Source of the DNA: CAYVOV01 sp964453525
GTDB lineage: Bacteria; Chloroflexota; Dehalococcoidia; Dehalococcoidales; UBA2162
Direction: 5' to 3'
DNA length: 64,000 nt
NCBI GenBank assembly: GCA_964453525.1
Contig: CAYVOV010000001.1
Span: 62,001-126,000 of the forward strand
Below, piece after piece: positions 45,686-54,566 of this stretch (position 1 is the stretch's first letter; each line of letters begins with the position of its first letter). A model generated the notes under the pieces. It was given only the letters and a program-made list of their open reading frames with translations, was not told the DNA's origin and did no database searches. The translations under genes and the position numbers were made by a program.

Positions 45686-46687
45686 ATGGAATTAGAGAGC
45701 AGCCATCTGGTTGATTTGTACCGTACCATGCTGACAATACGCCGTTTTGAAGAGAGGGTTTCAAAGGAGTTCATAGAAGGTAATGTCCCGGGGTATGTGC
45801 ACCTCTATATCGGAGAGGAAGCAGTGGCTACCGGCGTATGCAGCAATCTGCAACTGTCTGACCGTATCGTCAGCCACCACCGGGGACACGGTCACTGTAT
45901 TGCCAAGGGGGCCGATATCAGGCGGATGATGGCTGAGATATACGGTAAGAAAACGGGCTACTGCAAGGGCAAAGGCGGCTCGATGCACATCGCCGATTTC
46001 AGTATCGGAATGCTCGGGGCTAACGGAATAGTCGGCGCCGGTCTCCCCATAGCCGTCGGCGCAGCCACGGCCGCCCGGATAGAGGGTACAGGCCAGGTTG
46101 TGGTGGTCTTTTTTGGCGACGGCGGATGCCATGAAGGTGAGTTTCACGAATCGATGAACCTGGCTTCAATCTGGGAACTCCCTCTTATCTTTGTCTGTGA
46201 AAACAATTTTTACGCTGTTAATACGCCGTCCAGCTATGCCATCGCCATTGATGAAATATACAAAAGGGCAGAGGCTTACTCGATGCCCGGAATGGCAGTT
46301 GACGGGAATGACGTGGTTGCCGTTCATAAAGCGGCTGAAGAGCTGGTTTCATGGGCAAGAGAGGGAAAAGGCCCGGCTCTCCTTGAGTGCCGGACCTATC
46401 GCTGGCACGGTCATTTTGAGGCGAAACCCGGTTTTGGCATTCCAGATACGCGTCCGGCGGAGGAGATAGAGGCCTGGAAGAAGAAATGCCCGGTAGCAGC
46501 GATGGAGCGCAGGTTGCTGGAGGCGGGTATATTGACCGGGCAGGACATTGAGCAAATTGATAGCCAGGTTATGGCACGGATTGACGATGCCGTGAAATAC
46601 GCCGTGGAGAGCCCGCTTCCCGACCCCGAGGATGCCCTTGAGGATGTTTATGCGTCCGATAATTCAGTAGCCGGAGGTATAGCCTGA
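45686..46687 (+). CDS. Thiamine-diphosphate dehydrogenase E1 alpha subunit (AcoA/PdhA-like)
   Basis: This 333-residue protein has the thiamine-diphosphate motif GDGGCHEGEFHESMNLA (about 151) closing with CENN, plus HRGHGHCIAKG and RTYRWHGH, as in acetoin or pyruvate dehydrogenase E1 alpha. It works with the beta subunit encoded directly after (one-base overlap). The genes for E2 and E3 are not in the window. The alcohol dehydrogenase upstream favours acetoin as substrate over pyruvate. Confidence 0.9.
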   Translation: MELESSHLVDLYRTMLTIRRFEERVSKEFIEGNVPGYVHLYIGEEAVATGVCSNLQLSDRIVSHHRGHGHCIAKGADIRRMMAEIYGKKTGYCKGKGGSMHIADFSIGMLGANGIVGAGLPIAVGAATAARIEGTGQVVVVFFGDGGCHEGEFHESMNLASIWELPLIFVCENNFYAVNTPSSYAIAIDEIYKRAEAYSMPGMAVDGNDVVAVHKAAEELVSWAREGKGPALLECRTYRWHGHFEAKPGFGIPDTRPAEEIEAWKKKCPVAAMERRLLEAGILTGQDIEQIDSQVMARIDDAVKYAVESPLPDPEDALEDVYASDNSVAGGIA

Positions 46688-47652
46688 TGAGAGAAATAAG
46701 CTACGCGCAGGCAGCACAGGAAGCTATCATGGAAGAATTCCGCAGGGATGAGAAGACGGTACATATGTCGGCTGAGCTTCCCGGCAGCTTAAGGCGGGAA
46801 TTCGGGGAAGTCAGAATCAGGGTTACCCCCGTCTCCGAGTCCGCCTTCGCCGGGGCGGCAATAGGCCTGGCAGGCTCCGGTTTCAGGCCGGTAGCGGAAA
46901 TTAATCTGGCTACCTTCGGTTTTGTTGCTATGGACCAGCTGGTTAATCAGGCGGCTAAAATTACCTACATGTTCGGCGGACAGGCAAAATTTCCTATTCT
47001 GTACAGGATGAGAAACGGGCTGGGCGCATCTGCGGCCGCCCAGCACTCCACCAATTCCTATTCCATGTTCATGAATGTCCCCGGCCTGAAGATTATCCTC
47101 CCCTCCACCCCCTACGATGTTAAAGGGCTGTTAAAAACCGCTATCCGGGATGACAATCCGGTAATATCTTTTGAACACATGGCTCTGGGAGGCTTGAAGG
47201 GTGAAGTGCCCGAGGAGGAATACACCATCCCCTTCGGCAAGGCGGACATTAAGAGAAAAGGCAGTGATGTAACCGTGGTTGCCCTGTCCAAGATGGTACA
47301 GGACGTACTCAAGATTGCCGAAGAACTGGAAAATGAAGGGATTTCTCTGGAGGTGATTGACCCGAGGACCCTGGTGCCAATGGATAGGGATACAATAAGG
47401 AATTCGGCAGCCAGGACAGGACGGCTTATAGCGGTGGATGAAGCCTGTCAGACCTGCGGGGCAGCGGCGGAGATACTCTCTCTTGTTACCGAGGACAAAG
47501 CAACTTTCAGCCGCCTAAAGGCGCCGGTCAAACGTGTCTGCGGTCTTGATATCCCGGTACCCTTCAGTCCGCCGATGGAAAAGTATGCTGTTCCTGACAG
47601 AGAGAAGATAATTGCTGCTATAAAAGAAGTTATGGCTTACCCATCCGGGTGA
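46687..47652 (+). CDS. Thiamine-diphosphate dehydrogenase E1 beta subunit (AcoB/PdhB-like)
   Basis: This 321-residue transketolase-like protein has SESAFAGAAIGLAGSG (about 51), MDQLVNQAAK, NGLGASAAAQHS, and EVIDPRTLVPMD (about 222), followed by the C-terminal domain with DEACQTCG. The usual family glutamate-rich start SYAQAAQEAIMEE is intact. It forms an alpha2beta2 E1 with the preceding product. Confidence 0.9.
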   Translation: MREISYAQAAQEAIMEEFRRDEKTVHMSAELPGSLRREFGEVRIRVTPVSESAFAGAAIGLAGSGFRPVAEINLATFGFVAMDQLVNQAAKITYMFGGQAKFPILYRMRNGLGASAAAQHSTNSYSMFMNVPGLKIILPSTPYDVKGLLKTAIRDDNPVISFEHMALGGLKGEVPEEEYTIPFGKADIKRKGSDVTVVALSKMVQDVLKIAEELENEGISLEVIDPRTLVPMDRDTIRNSAARTGRLIAVDEACQTCGAAAEILSLVTEDKATFSRLKAPVKRVCGLDIPVPFSPPMEKYAVPDREKIIAAIKEVMAYPSG

Positions 47653-47916
47653 GCCATGTTACCTCAATAGGAATCAGTAGCCTCCTGCCCCCGTTTTACA
47701 TATTGTTTACTGCTATTATGTTAATTCTCTCAGTCCTTAAACCGGGCGCCATATACAAAAGGCTCACTTTGTGATACTTTCGGATATTCCAAAATATACT
47801 AAAGTACTATTGCCGGTAATACTTATAGTGTATAGGCAACAACAGAAAAGCCTATTATTCTAAAATTATTAGCCTGTATTGTTACGATTAATTAAGAGGG
47901 GAGATTTACACCGGTT
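47653..47916. other. Intergenic region
   Basis: About 260 bases before the coiled-coil gene contain AT-rich stretches and a loose inverted repeat (TTGCC...GGCAA, about 47810-47838). No convincing promoter or gene is seen. Confidence 0.35.
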
Positions 47917-48771
47917 ATGGCAAAAGTGGATATTTTGGATAAAGAATTCAATGAGTATGAGCAAGCTGATGGCTATCCCCCATTGAACATCAGCAATGAT
48001 GTAGTTCAGCAGACTATTGATTGGATTGACCTGCTACCTGAAGTGGTGAGAATTACCGAAGCATCTAGAAAAGTCTACGAGGCCAGAATAGCCAGAAGAA
48101 TTGCTGAATCTGAGGCGGCCAGAATATCTGCTGAAGCAGCCAGAATTGTCGTCAAGGCTGTGGCAGCCAGGAAAGCTGCTATGGCAGAGGCAGCCAGGAA
48201 AACTACTGATGCAAAAAAGTTGGCAAATATTGCCGCCGAAGCTGAAGAAGCCCTGAAAGTCGCCGAAGCCTGGTTTGCCAGAATGGCGGCTGAGACCGAA
48301 GATTTAAATCCTGTCACGGATGAGCAAGCAGGGAAAGCGGCTCAAGCAACCGGCGGAATCGATGAAGGTGGAACAGCGGATAAAATTACCGAACCCGGTG
48401 CGTCAAAAAATTCTGCCGGAGCAACTGGACGCAGCTACGAGGCCAGAATAGCCAATATAATTAAAGACAGGCTTGTAGCAGGACAAAAAGCCATATGGGA
48501 ATCAGAAAAAATAAAAGAAACCGTGAAAGCTGAAATAGTTGCCTGGGATAAGGATAACAATGTAGGTGTAGAGGTTACTGGCGAAAGCAGTCCCGAAACT
48601 TACGTAGAAGATATGGAACCAAAGCCATCATTCAACATTACCTCTAAAGAGTTTAAAAACATTGAGAAATACCTTGAAATGATAGAGCATACAAATAACG
48701 ACCTTCAGGCACTTGATATAGGAGCCGAAGAGGCGATAAAAAGACTCAGAGAAATTTCCTTCGTCAATTAG
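47917..48771 (+). CDS. Unknown alanine/arginine-rich coiled-coil protein with a C-terminal domain shared with 53886
   Basis: This 284-residue protein matches no family I recognise. Residues about 45-130 form a long Ala/Arg/Glu-rich helix with heptad-like repeats (EARIARRIAESEAARIS), likely a coiled coil. A low-complexity linker follows. The last 45 residues contain FKNIEKYLEMIEHTNNDLQ and EEAIKRLREI, which align with the end of the protein at 53886 (23 of 39 residues identical). No signal peptide or membrane span is present. GAGGGGAG lies upstream, and a strong terminator follows. Confidence 0.75.
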   Translation: MAKVDILDKEFNEYEQADGYPPLNISNDVVQQTIDWIDLLPEVVRITEASRKVYEARIARRIAESEAARISAEAARIVVKAVAARKAAMAEAARKTTDAKKLANIAAEAEEALKVAEAWFARMAAETEDLNPVTDEQAGKAAQATGGIDEGGTADKITEPGASKNSAGATGRSYEARIANIIKDRLVAGQKAIWESEKIKETVKAEIVAWDKDNNVGVEVTGESSPETYVEDMEPKPSFNITSKEFKNIEKYLEMIEHTNNDLQALDIGAEEAIKRLREISFVN

Positions 48772-48855
48772 TCAGAATGTAAAGGTCTCTCCTTCCAGTG
48801 TCTCGGTGACCATGTGAAAGCTACAGTTACACAAACATCGGGATGTCTGTTTGGA

Positions 48856-48897
48856 AATAATAAAAAGGGGCTTATTTATTAGCCCCTTTTTATTATT
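48856..48897 (+). terminator. Strong stem-loop terminator
   Basis: Perfect 17-base arms (48856-48872 and 48881-48897, with AAAAAGGGGCT and its complement at the loop end) flank an eight-base loop. The second arm contains a run of five T residues. It lies 85 bases after the coiled-coil gene and could work in both directions. Confidence 0.88.
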
Positions 48898-49063
48898 TGA
48901 GTTAACGGATAGCTTAATATAAGCAATCATCCTCTTTAAAAGTATTGGAATTTTCCGGTGGAATTCGCTATTATCTGTTGTAAAAACCGGGTGCTTTCTC
49001 AGGTGAAAAAAGCAGTCAAAGGACTTTTTAATAAGATATGAAATAAATCGAAAGGAGAATTAA

Positions 49064-49459
49064 ATGGTTGAATCAAAGTACGGAAAATATATATTGAGAG
49101 GAGCAGAGTCAGGTCCGGAAAAGGCGGCAGTAACACCGGCAGTCCTGGAAGGTTTGAAAGATTGGGCTGGAATCCAGCACCGACTAAGCTGGAAGTACGT
49201 TTCACAGCCTGCCACTATGGTAGAAGAACCCCATTCACACGATTTTGATGAATTCCTTATCTTTATCGGAAGTAATCCGGCTGAGGCATTGGATTTGGGA
49301 GGGGAAATCGAACTGTCGATAGGTGAAGAAAGGGAGAAACACATTATAGATACCGCTTCTGTCATCTGTGTCCCGAAGGGATTGGTTCATTGTCCTCTTA
49401 ATATCAGCAGAGTAAACAAACCTTTCCTGTTCTGTAATATCCAGCTTGGGCACGAATAA
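49064..49459 (+). CDS. Single-domain cupin protein
   Basis: This 131-residue cupin, the shortest of the local family, starts with MVESKYGKYILRG and has PHSHDFDE (about 58) and GLVHCPL (about 107) for metal binding. It lies 83 bases upstream of a tandem paralogue with which it is probably co-transcribed. GAAAGGAG precedes the start. The function is unknown. Confidence 0.8.
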   Translation: MVESKYGKYILRGAESGPEKAAVTPAVLEGLKDWAGIQHRLSWKYVSQPATMVEEPHSHDFDEFLIFIGSNPAEALDLGGEIELSIGEEREKHIIDTASVICVPKGLVHCPLNISRVNKPFLFCNIQLGHE

Positions 49460-49542
49460 GAAAGAAATTCAGTATCTAACCAGCCCCTGTATCCCGCAGG
49501 CTGTCACAATGAAATTAATTTTAATAGAGGAGACTTCAGAAA

Positions 49543-49989
49543 ATGGCTGAATCAAAATATGGAAAGTATGTACTGAGAGAACCGAGAAGCGAACCGCCTC
49601 AGAGAAGAACCACCACAGCGCCGGGTGTTAGCATCAGTGAAGCACTGATGTCCGGATTCGGGAAAATCGACTGTAATTTCAATTTTGTGGGCGTTTTAGC
49701 ACCTCACGTCCTGGCAGACCCGCCCCATGAACACAACTGCGATGAAATCCTGTTTTTCATTCCTGCCGACTCCGAGAATTGGCCGGACCTTGGGGGAGAA
49801 GCTGAGGTAGCATTGGGCGAAGAATGGGAAAAGCACACAATCACCACCGCTGCCGTTATCTGCCTGCCAAAGGGAGTACAGCATGCCCCGATATTTATGA
49901 AGAGAGTAGATAAGCCTTTCTACTTCGGGCATATTTTGCTTGCCGCATCATACGGTTCCAGCGCAATCGATGCCGGGGTAACACTTTGA
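49543..49989 (+). CDS. Single-domain cupin protein
   Basis: This 148-residue tandem paralogue of the preceding cupin starts with MAESKYGKYVLRE. Its metal motif reads PPHEHNCDE (about 63) and GVQHAP (about 112). Both N-termini share the SKYGKYV/I-LR signature, which suggests a recent duplication. GAGGAG precedes the start. It converges with the MarR gene at 50105. Confidence 0.8.
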   Translation: MAESKYGKYVLREPRSEPPQRRTTTAPGVSISEALMSGFGKIDCNFNFVGVLAPHVLADPPHEHNCDEILFFIPADSENWPDLGGEAEVALGEEWEKHTITTAAVICLPKGVQHAPIFMKRVDKPFYFGHILLAASYGSSAIDAGVTL

Positions 49990-50104
49990 TGGGCTTAATT
50001 CCTTATTAGTTCCGGACTACCTGCAGCTGAATAGCAGGTACACAATATAGAAGCCCGGGAAGCATATCAAAGCGTCTATGTGTTTGGGCTGATTGATAGT
50101 CAGG

Positions 50105-50605
50105 CTACTCTAATAAGGAGGGCAAGTCTGCAGGGTCTGACGGGGGATACAGGTTATTGCTGTCTTTTCCTAATGCTTTTGCCGATTGTTCTCGTATCTT
50201 GGCTATTGCCAACCAAAGATTATGTTTTTCTTCCTTGGTCAGTACGGACATTATATAATGAACAGATTTTCTTTCTTCTGCCTTCTTGTACAATTCATGC
50301 CCTTTTTCAGTTACTTCGATTTGTATCACATTCTTTTTCCCCGGAGCTCTAACCTTTTTAATTAGCCCCGCCTTTTCCATTCTGGAAAGCTGCTCTGACA
50401 TGCTATGCTCTTCCAAAACCAGTTGCTGGCCAATTTGTGATAGAGTTGCTTCTTCACCCAGTCTTAATGCCGTATCTATAACCGCTGATGCACGGGTAGT
50501 GATACCAAACTGGTTAAGTTCATGCTGCCGGGCTCTCCTCATAATGTGGAAAGTACGTATTAACAGTTTCCACAACTCACTACTTATATCTCTCGGTTCA
50601 GTCAT
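50105..50605 (-). CDS. MarR-family transcriptional regulator
   Basis: This 166-residue winged-helix protein has TLSQIGQQLVLEEHSMSEQL (about 53-72) as the recognition region and KKVRAPGKKNVIQIEVTEKG as the wing. It is paralogous to the MarR protein at 41478 (shared MSVL..EE...LW and PPSDP tail). It diverges from the gene at 51069, and the gap between them holds a palindrome and a promoter, so it likely represses the rightward genes or itself. Confidence 0.87.
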   Translation of the reverse strand: MTEPRDISSELWKLLIRTFHIMRRARQHELNQFGITTRASAVIDTALRLGEEATLSQIGQQLVLEEHSMSEQLSRMEKAGLIKKVRAPGKKNVIQIEVTEKGHELYKKAEERKSVHYIMSVLTKEEKHNLWLAIAKIREQSAKALGKDSNNLYPPSDPADLPSLLE

Positions 50606-51068
50606 TGAACTTCTCTTATCTCATTGATCGGACAAAATTTAGGTGATATAACTTTATAAATAATTAAGGTGGCTACATCTTATCATAAACGTACGGAAAT
50701 AGTTTAAAATAGGTCATTTATCCACTGTTGACAAGAACTATCGAAAAATGATAAGTTTCATCGCATAAAAGCCTCGTATGCGATACTCTTATGCGATTAT
50801 TTATTATACATTCTATAGTATTGTATATCTGATTACAAGAAGTGGGAATTGAAAGGAAAAATATCTCCTGGATGTAAAAGACTGGCTCTGCTACAGGAAC
50901 CCGCCTGCTGCAGGCATCTTGCCTGACCTGACAGCAAGATTAAAAATCTCACCTCCTCTGTTTCCCGGCGCACCGGGGTAAGGGCTTACTGGCAGGGCCG
51001 GCCATTATATAGGTGGGCTTATAGTATCAATACAATCCGTTTAGAAGAAAGATAAGGAGATACACATT
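50606..51068. other. Divergent intergenic region with promoter and operator
   Basis: This region between the MarR gene and the dihydroxyphthalate-decarboxylase-like gene holds the promoter and TATGCGA sites listed below. The remaining stretch to 51068 shows no gene, leaving a rightward leader of about 300 bases. Confidence 0.45.
50728..50796 (+). promoter_or_regulatory. Promoter with palindromic TATGCGA operator, probable MarR target
   Basis: TTGACA at 50728-50733 is followed by a weak -10 (GATAAG, 50750-50755). Just downstream, TCGCATA (50761-50767) and TATGCGA (50777-50783) form a 23-base palindrome, and a third TATGCGA lies at 50790-50796. The placement over the transcription start fits repression by the divergently encoded MarR protein. 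Confidence 0.55.
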
Positions 51069-52118
51069 ATGGCTGACCTGAAGTTGAGTTTTGCTATGAC
51101 CCCTTATGATAGAGTGTTGCCGTTGATTGATGGTGAAGTGAAGCCGGATGGTATTACACTGGAGTATATGGGAATGCCGGGTGGCGTTCCCCGCGTCTTT
51201 TATGAGCAGATAAAATTCCAGCGTTATGACATTTCTGAAATGTCAATGTCATCTTACCTGCGCATGAGGTCCATAGGTTTACCATATATGCTGTTGCCTG
51301 TATTCCATAACCGCAACTTTTCATATACGTATATCCATATCCGTAAAGGTTCCGGTATCAGGCAGGACCATCCTGAAGACCTCAAGGGCAAACGGGTTGG
51401 CATCGGGGATTACCAGCAGTCTCTCGGTCTCTGGACCCGGGGAATCCTGCAAATGGAATTCGGAGTGAAACCTGAAGGTATGATATGGTACCAGACCCGC
51501 GGCCAGCACTTCAGCCATACCGGCGCTTCCGCCGAGGCGGGACTGCCTCTACCTGAATCCGTTGACCTTCACTTTGCTACGGCAGACCTGATTACTCTTT
51601 TCCTTAACGGCGAGCTGGACGCTTCTACCGGCCTGGGACTGCTCCGGTCGGGCGGTGCCCGCGGTGGTTTCACTTCAGGTCTGGATAGAGGCAGTACTGC
51701 TCTCCCTGAGGATTCTGATGTGGTAACCCTGTTCTCGGACCCGCGCCAGGAAGCTATTCGCTTTTATAAGAAGACGGGAATTTATCCTCCCCACCATACT
51801 ACCGCCGTTCGTGAAAGTATTATCAAAGAGCATCCTTGGGCGGCTATCAGTCTGCTGGAGGCTTTCGAGGAATCGAAGAGAATCGCTATCGAGCGCCTTC
51901 GCCAGATGCCGCCGACCCTTTTGGTCTTCGGACAGCACTATCTCATGGACCTTGATGAGGTCTTTGGTCCAGACCCGTTCCCTTATGGAGTGAAAGCCAA
52001 TGCCAAGGCATATGATATGGCTCAAACGTTTTCTGTGGAGCAGGGGCTGACGGAACGCAAGCAGCCCTTTGAAGAGATATTCCCGCAGGAAATTATTTAC
52101 AGCGAGGAACGCCTGTAG
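51069..52118 (+). CDS. 4,5-dihydroxyphthalate-decarboxylase-like protein
   Basis: This 349-residue protein resembles the 4,5-dihydroxyphthalate decarboxylase family, which has a periplasmic-binding-protein fold (NMT1-like): an early TPYDRVLPLIDGEV, FYEQIKFQRYDISEMSMSSYL (about 47), DLKGKRVGIGDYQQS (about 97) and HHTTAVRESI (about 240). No signal peptide is present, arguing for an enzyme or cytosolic binder and against a transporter component. It is followed by the RdhA-like gene 67 bases later and sits under the MarR-linked promoter. The actual substrate is unknown. Confidence 0.76.
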   Translation: MADLKLSFAMTPYDRVLPLIDGEVKPDGITLEYMGMPGGVPRVFYEQIKFQRYDISEMSMSSYLRMRSIGLPYMLLPVFHNRNFSYTYIHIRKGSGIRQDHPEDLKGKRVGIGDYQQSLGLWTRGILQMEFGVKPEGMIWYQTRGQHFSHTGASAEAGLPLPESVDLHFATADLITLFLNGELDASTGLGLLRSGGARGGFTSGLDRGSTALPEDSDVVTLFSDPRQEAIRFYKKTGIYPPHHTTAVRESIIKEHPWAAISLLEAFEESKRIAIERLRQMPPTLLVFGQHYLMDLDEVFGPDPFPYGVKANAKAYDMAQTFSVEQGLTERKQPFEEIFPQEIIYSEERL

Positions 52119-52185
52119 CGAAACTATTCTATTGCTTCTTGCAATCCCCTGAAAAAACGTACCCGGATTTTAAAGGAGGTAAAAA

Positions 52186-53346
52186 CTGGAAGGTAAATTA
52201 AGATTCGGCAGCATCTTGCAGAGCGATAAGCAACTTGGCCCCTTTCCAATGCACCGCCTGAAAAAGGTCGACAGGCCAACAACGCTTGTCACTGACAATA
52301 TTAAGAGGGTGGATGCCAGGGAAAACGCCTTTAGCAGAGCGATGCGTGGTGACTACGGTCCGGCAGTACAAAGGGAAGCGCCACGTTCATCAGCAAAGTA
52401 CCCTCTGAGCGCAACGCTTTCTGCAATCCGTCAACCTGTCGGAGCGATAGAGCCCAATGAGATGGCTGATAAAATTGCTCCGGTCTCAGAAGACCCGGTG
52501 GTCTTAACCCGGCACATCAAACGCCTGGGCTATTTTCTTAAAGCTGACATTATAGGTGTCTGCGAGCTTCCTGAGTCCTCGGTCTACAGCCATGACATGC
52601 AGGGGAATCCAATTGATATTCACTATACGTATGCTATCGTAATTGTTCTCGGTAAAGAATACGGGACGCTTGCTGCCTCTACCGGCTACGACTGGGTAAC
52701 GACGCCGCTCAGTTATGAGCTGTACCTTCGTCTGGCCGTTATGTCTCAGACAATGGCTAACTATATCAGGAGACTGGGATACCGGGCTTCAGCCGAGCAC
52801 ACCGGTAAAACTCCGGGTGGTCCCCGGGTCCTCTTCCCTCCGCTACTGCTGTGGTCGGGTATTGGTGAAGTTAGCCGGGCTGGCATTATACTCAACCCGT
52901 TTCTGGGAATGAACTTCAAGGCAGCGGTTGTCCTGACGGATATGCCGCTATTGGCGGATAGTCCGGTTGATTTTGGTCTTCAGGACTTTTGCCAGCACTG
53001 CCTGATATGTGCCGAATTCTGTCCCGGTTCTGCTATTCCCGAGGGAGATAAAGTGATGCATAACGGCTACGAAACATGGAAGCTGGATGAACAACGCTGC
53101 CATAGTTTTAGAGTTCTGAACAAAAGAGGGACTTACTGCGGTAGATGCATTAAGGTCTGCCCATGGACGAAGCCAAATACATTGCCGCATCATATGGTAC
53201 GCTGGGCGGTACAGCGTTCCGGTCTTGCCAGGAGAATAGCCACCAGAGCCTCAAGAATCCTCGGTCCTGAGGAAGCGAGACACGACGATAAATGGTGGTT
53301 TGACCTGGAGGAGGTGGAGGGCAACCTCGTCATTCCACCGGAATAG
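52186..53346 (+). CDS. Cytosolic reductive-dehalogenase-like corrinoid/Fe-S protein (CTG start)
   Basis: The protein resembles RdhA: LGPFPMHRLKKVDRPTT and RAMRGDYGP near the N-terminus, a corrinoid-binding-like middle region, and two cluster motifs CQHCLICAEFCP and CHSF...YCGRCIKVCPW. No Tat signal and no membrane-anchor gene are present, so it is not a classical respiratory dehalogenase; QueG-like epoxide reductases are an alternative relative. I start at CTG 52186, giving 386 residues, because AAAGGAGGT ends five bases before it; the TTG at 52216 lacks a site. It follows the decarboxylase-like gene and may remove a leaving group from an aromatic acid. Confidence 0.75.
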   Translation: MEGKLRFGSILQSDKQLGPFPMHRLKKVDRPTTLVTDNIKRVDARENAFSRAMRGDYGPAVQREAPRSSAKYPLSATLSAIRQPVGAIEPNEMADKIAPVSEDPVVLTRHIKRLGYFLKADIIGVCELPESSVYSHDMQGNPIDIHYTYAIVIVLGKEYGTLAASTGYDWVTTPLSYELYLRLAVMSQTMANYIRRLGYRASAEHTGKTPGGPRVLFPPLLLWSGIGEVSRAGIILNPFLGMNFKAAVVLTDMPLLADSPVDFGLQDFCQHCLICAEFCPGSAIPEGDKVMHNGYETWKLDEQRCHSFRVLNKRGTYCGRCIKVCPWTKPNTLPHHMVRWAVQRSGLARRIATRASRILGPEEARHDDKWWFDLEEVEGNLVIPPE

Positions 53347-53885
53347 TTTTTAGACACTGTTCCGTCTGGTCAAATGGACTGTCTCTTTTTACTCTATCTA
53401 TTCCCACCCTCCGCCCTTCAGAGCTTCGTCGTGAGCTCAGCCGAACGGAGAGCCTTCAGGATGAACCCTTAAGGAATCTAAAGAGGGAGCTTGGTCCCTT
53501 CTCTTTTATGTCCCCTCTCCAGCCAGGAGAGTGTTTCTTGAATTACAATGGTTCAGGCTGGAGAGGGACCAGGGGTGAGTTAAGAGAATACTGACCGGAT
53601 GCAAACCAAACCATTTTTCGGGTATTTGACCACTGCTACCTGTCAAGTGAGAAATGTACTGAATATAGAATTACGAGTCCGGGCTGATTCTTTTAGGCTG
53701 GTTCCTTTGCGCCGGTTTTGCTGGATAATATTAGCCATTTGTTCTCTCTTTCTAATCCTTATATACCACGATAATGAATCTTCCTGTACTTGTTTCCTTT
53801 TAGTCCAGCCTTTATAGTATTTCTGTTAGCATTATTATCTGGTATATGGATAGCGGTAACCTGAATAGAAAAGGGATGGTTTGAA
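53347..53885. other. Intergenic region containing modular repeat copy C
   Basis: About 540 bases contain no recognisable gene. The repeat occupies 53395-53590. Downstream, an AT-rich stretch (about 53690-53870) leads to the zinc-ribbon gene; no clear promoter was identified. Confidence 0.5.
53395..53590. repeat. Modular intergenic repeat (copy C)
   Basis: It holds perfect 12-base arms at 53513-53524 and 53556-53567 (CCCTCTCCAGCC). The block 53546-53580 matches copy A (12904-12937), the block 53411-53468 matches copy B, and the CTTAAGGAATCTAAAGAGG segment near 53467 matches copy D. It therefore links all the copies into one modular family. Confidence 0.75.
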
Positions 53886-54566
53886 ATGGCTAAGTGCCCT
53901 AATTGCGGACAAATAACAGATGGTGCGGACTGCCACTGGTGCAAGTACCCGCTGCGGCCACTCCGTGTGCAAAAAAACCAGGGGGTTTCAGAAGCTGTAG
54001 AAGCTGATGAAACCAGCAGCCAGACGAGTATTGGAGTTATAGAACAGGCTGCTCACGATTTGGAAGAAGCTAAGAAAGCTCTGGAGACTGAGATTGCAGC
54101 CTGGGAAAAGAATAGACTGCAGGCCGAGGAGGCCAAGAAAGTTGCCGAAGCAGAAGAAGCAAAGGAAGCTGCCAGAGCGGAAGAGGAAGCCGGTATATCC
54201 GACGAGATGGCGGAGCCTGGAGAAACCGGAATAGCCGATGAGCCGAAAAAAGTACTGGATAAAAATGACTCAATAGCAGAAGTCCTACCGGAAACAGAAG
54301 AGGTGAAGGTATTTACGGATGCAGAAAATGGAATTCCCCTTGCAGACGGAAATTTGACCTCAGTAGTCGCCGATGTGAATCGTCCAAAAAATTACAGGGA
54401 AATTGTTGAACCAATCGCATCGTTACCGGTTACTCGAGTCCAGTTTAAAAACCTCGAGAAATATCTTGATATGGTTGAGAGTATAAACCGGGATCTGAAT
54501 AAAAAAAGTATAGGAACCAAGGAAGCAATCAAAAGACTCCGGGATATAACAGTCTATACATCTTAG
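53886..54566 (+). CDS. Unknown zinc-ribbon/coiled-coil protein with a C-terminal domain shared with 47917
   Basis: This 226-residue protein has an N-terminal four-cysteine zinc ribbon (C4-x2-C7 and C16-x2-C19), then a long acidic Ala/Glu helix (about 58-110), a linker, and a C-terminal domain (about 182-226) with FKNLEKYLDMVESINRDLN and KEAIKRLRDI. That end aligns with the end of the protein at 47917, while the front is different, so the shared part is a movable domain. No family was recognised. AAAGGGATGG precedes ATG 53886. Confidence 0.75.
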   Translation: MAKCPNCGQITDGADCHWCKYPLRPLRVQKNQGVSEAVEADETSSQTSIGVIEQAAHDLEEAKKALETEIAAWEKNRLQAEEAKKVAEAEEAKEAARAEEEAGISDEMAEPGETGIADEPKKVLDKNDSIAEVLPETEEVKVFTDAENGIPLADGNLTSVVADVNRPKNYREIVEPIASLPVTRVQFKNLEKYLDMVESINRDLNKKSIGTKEAIKRLRDITVYTS

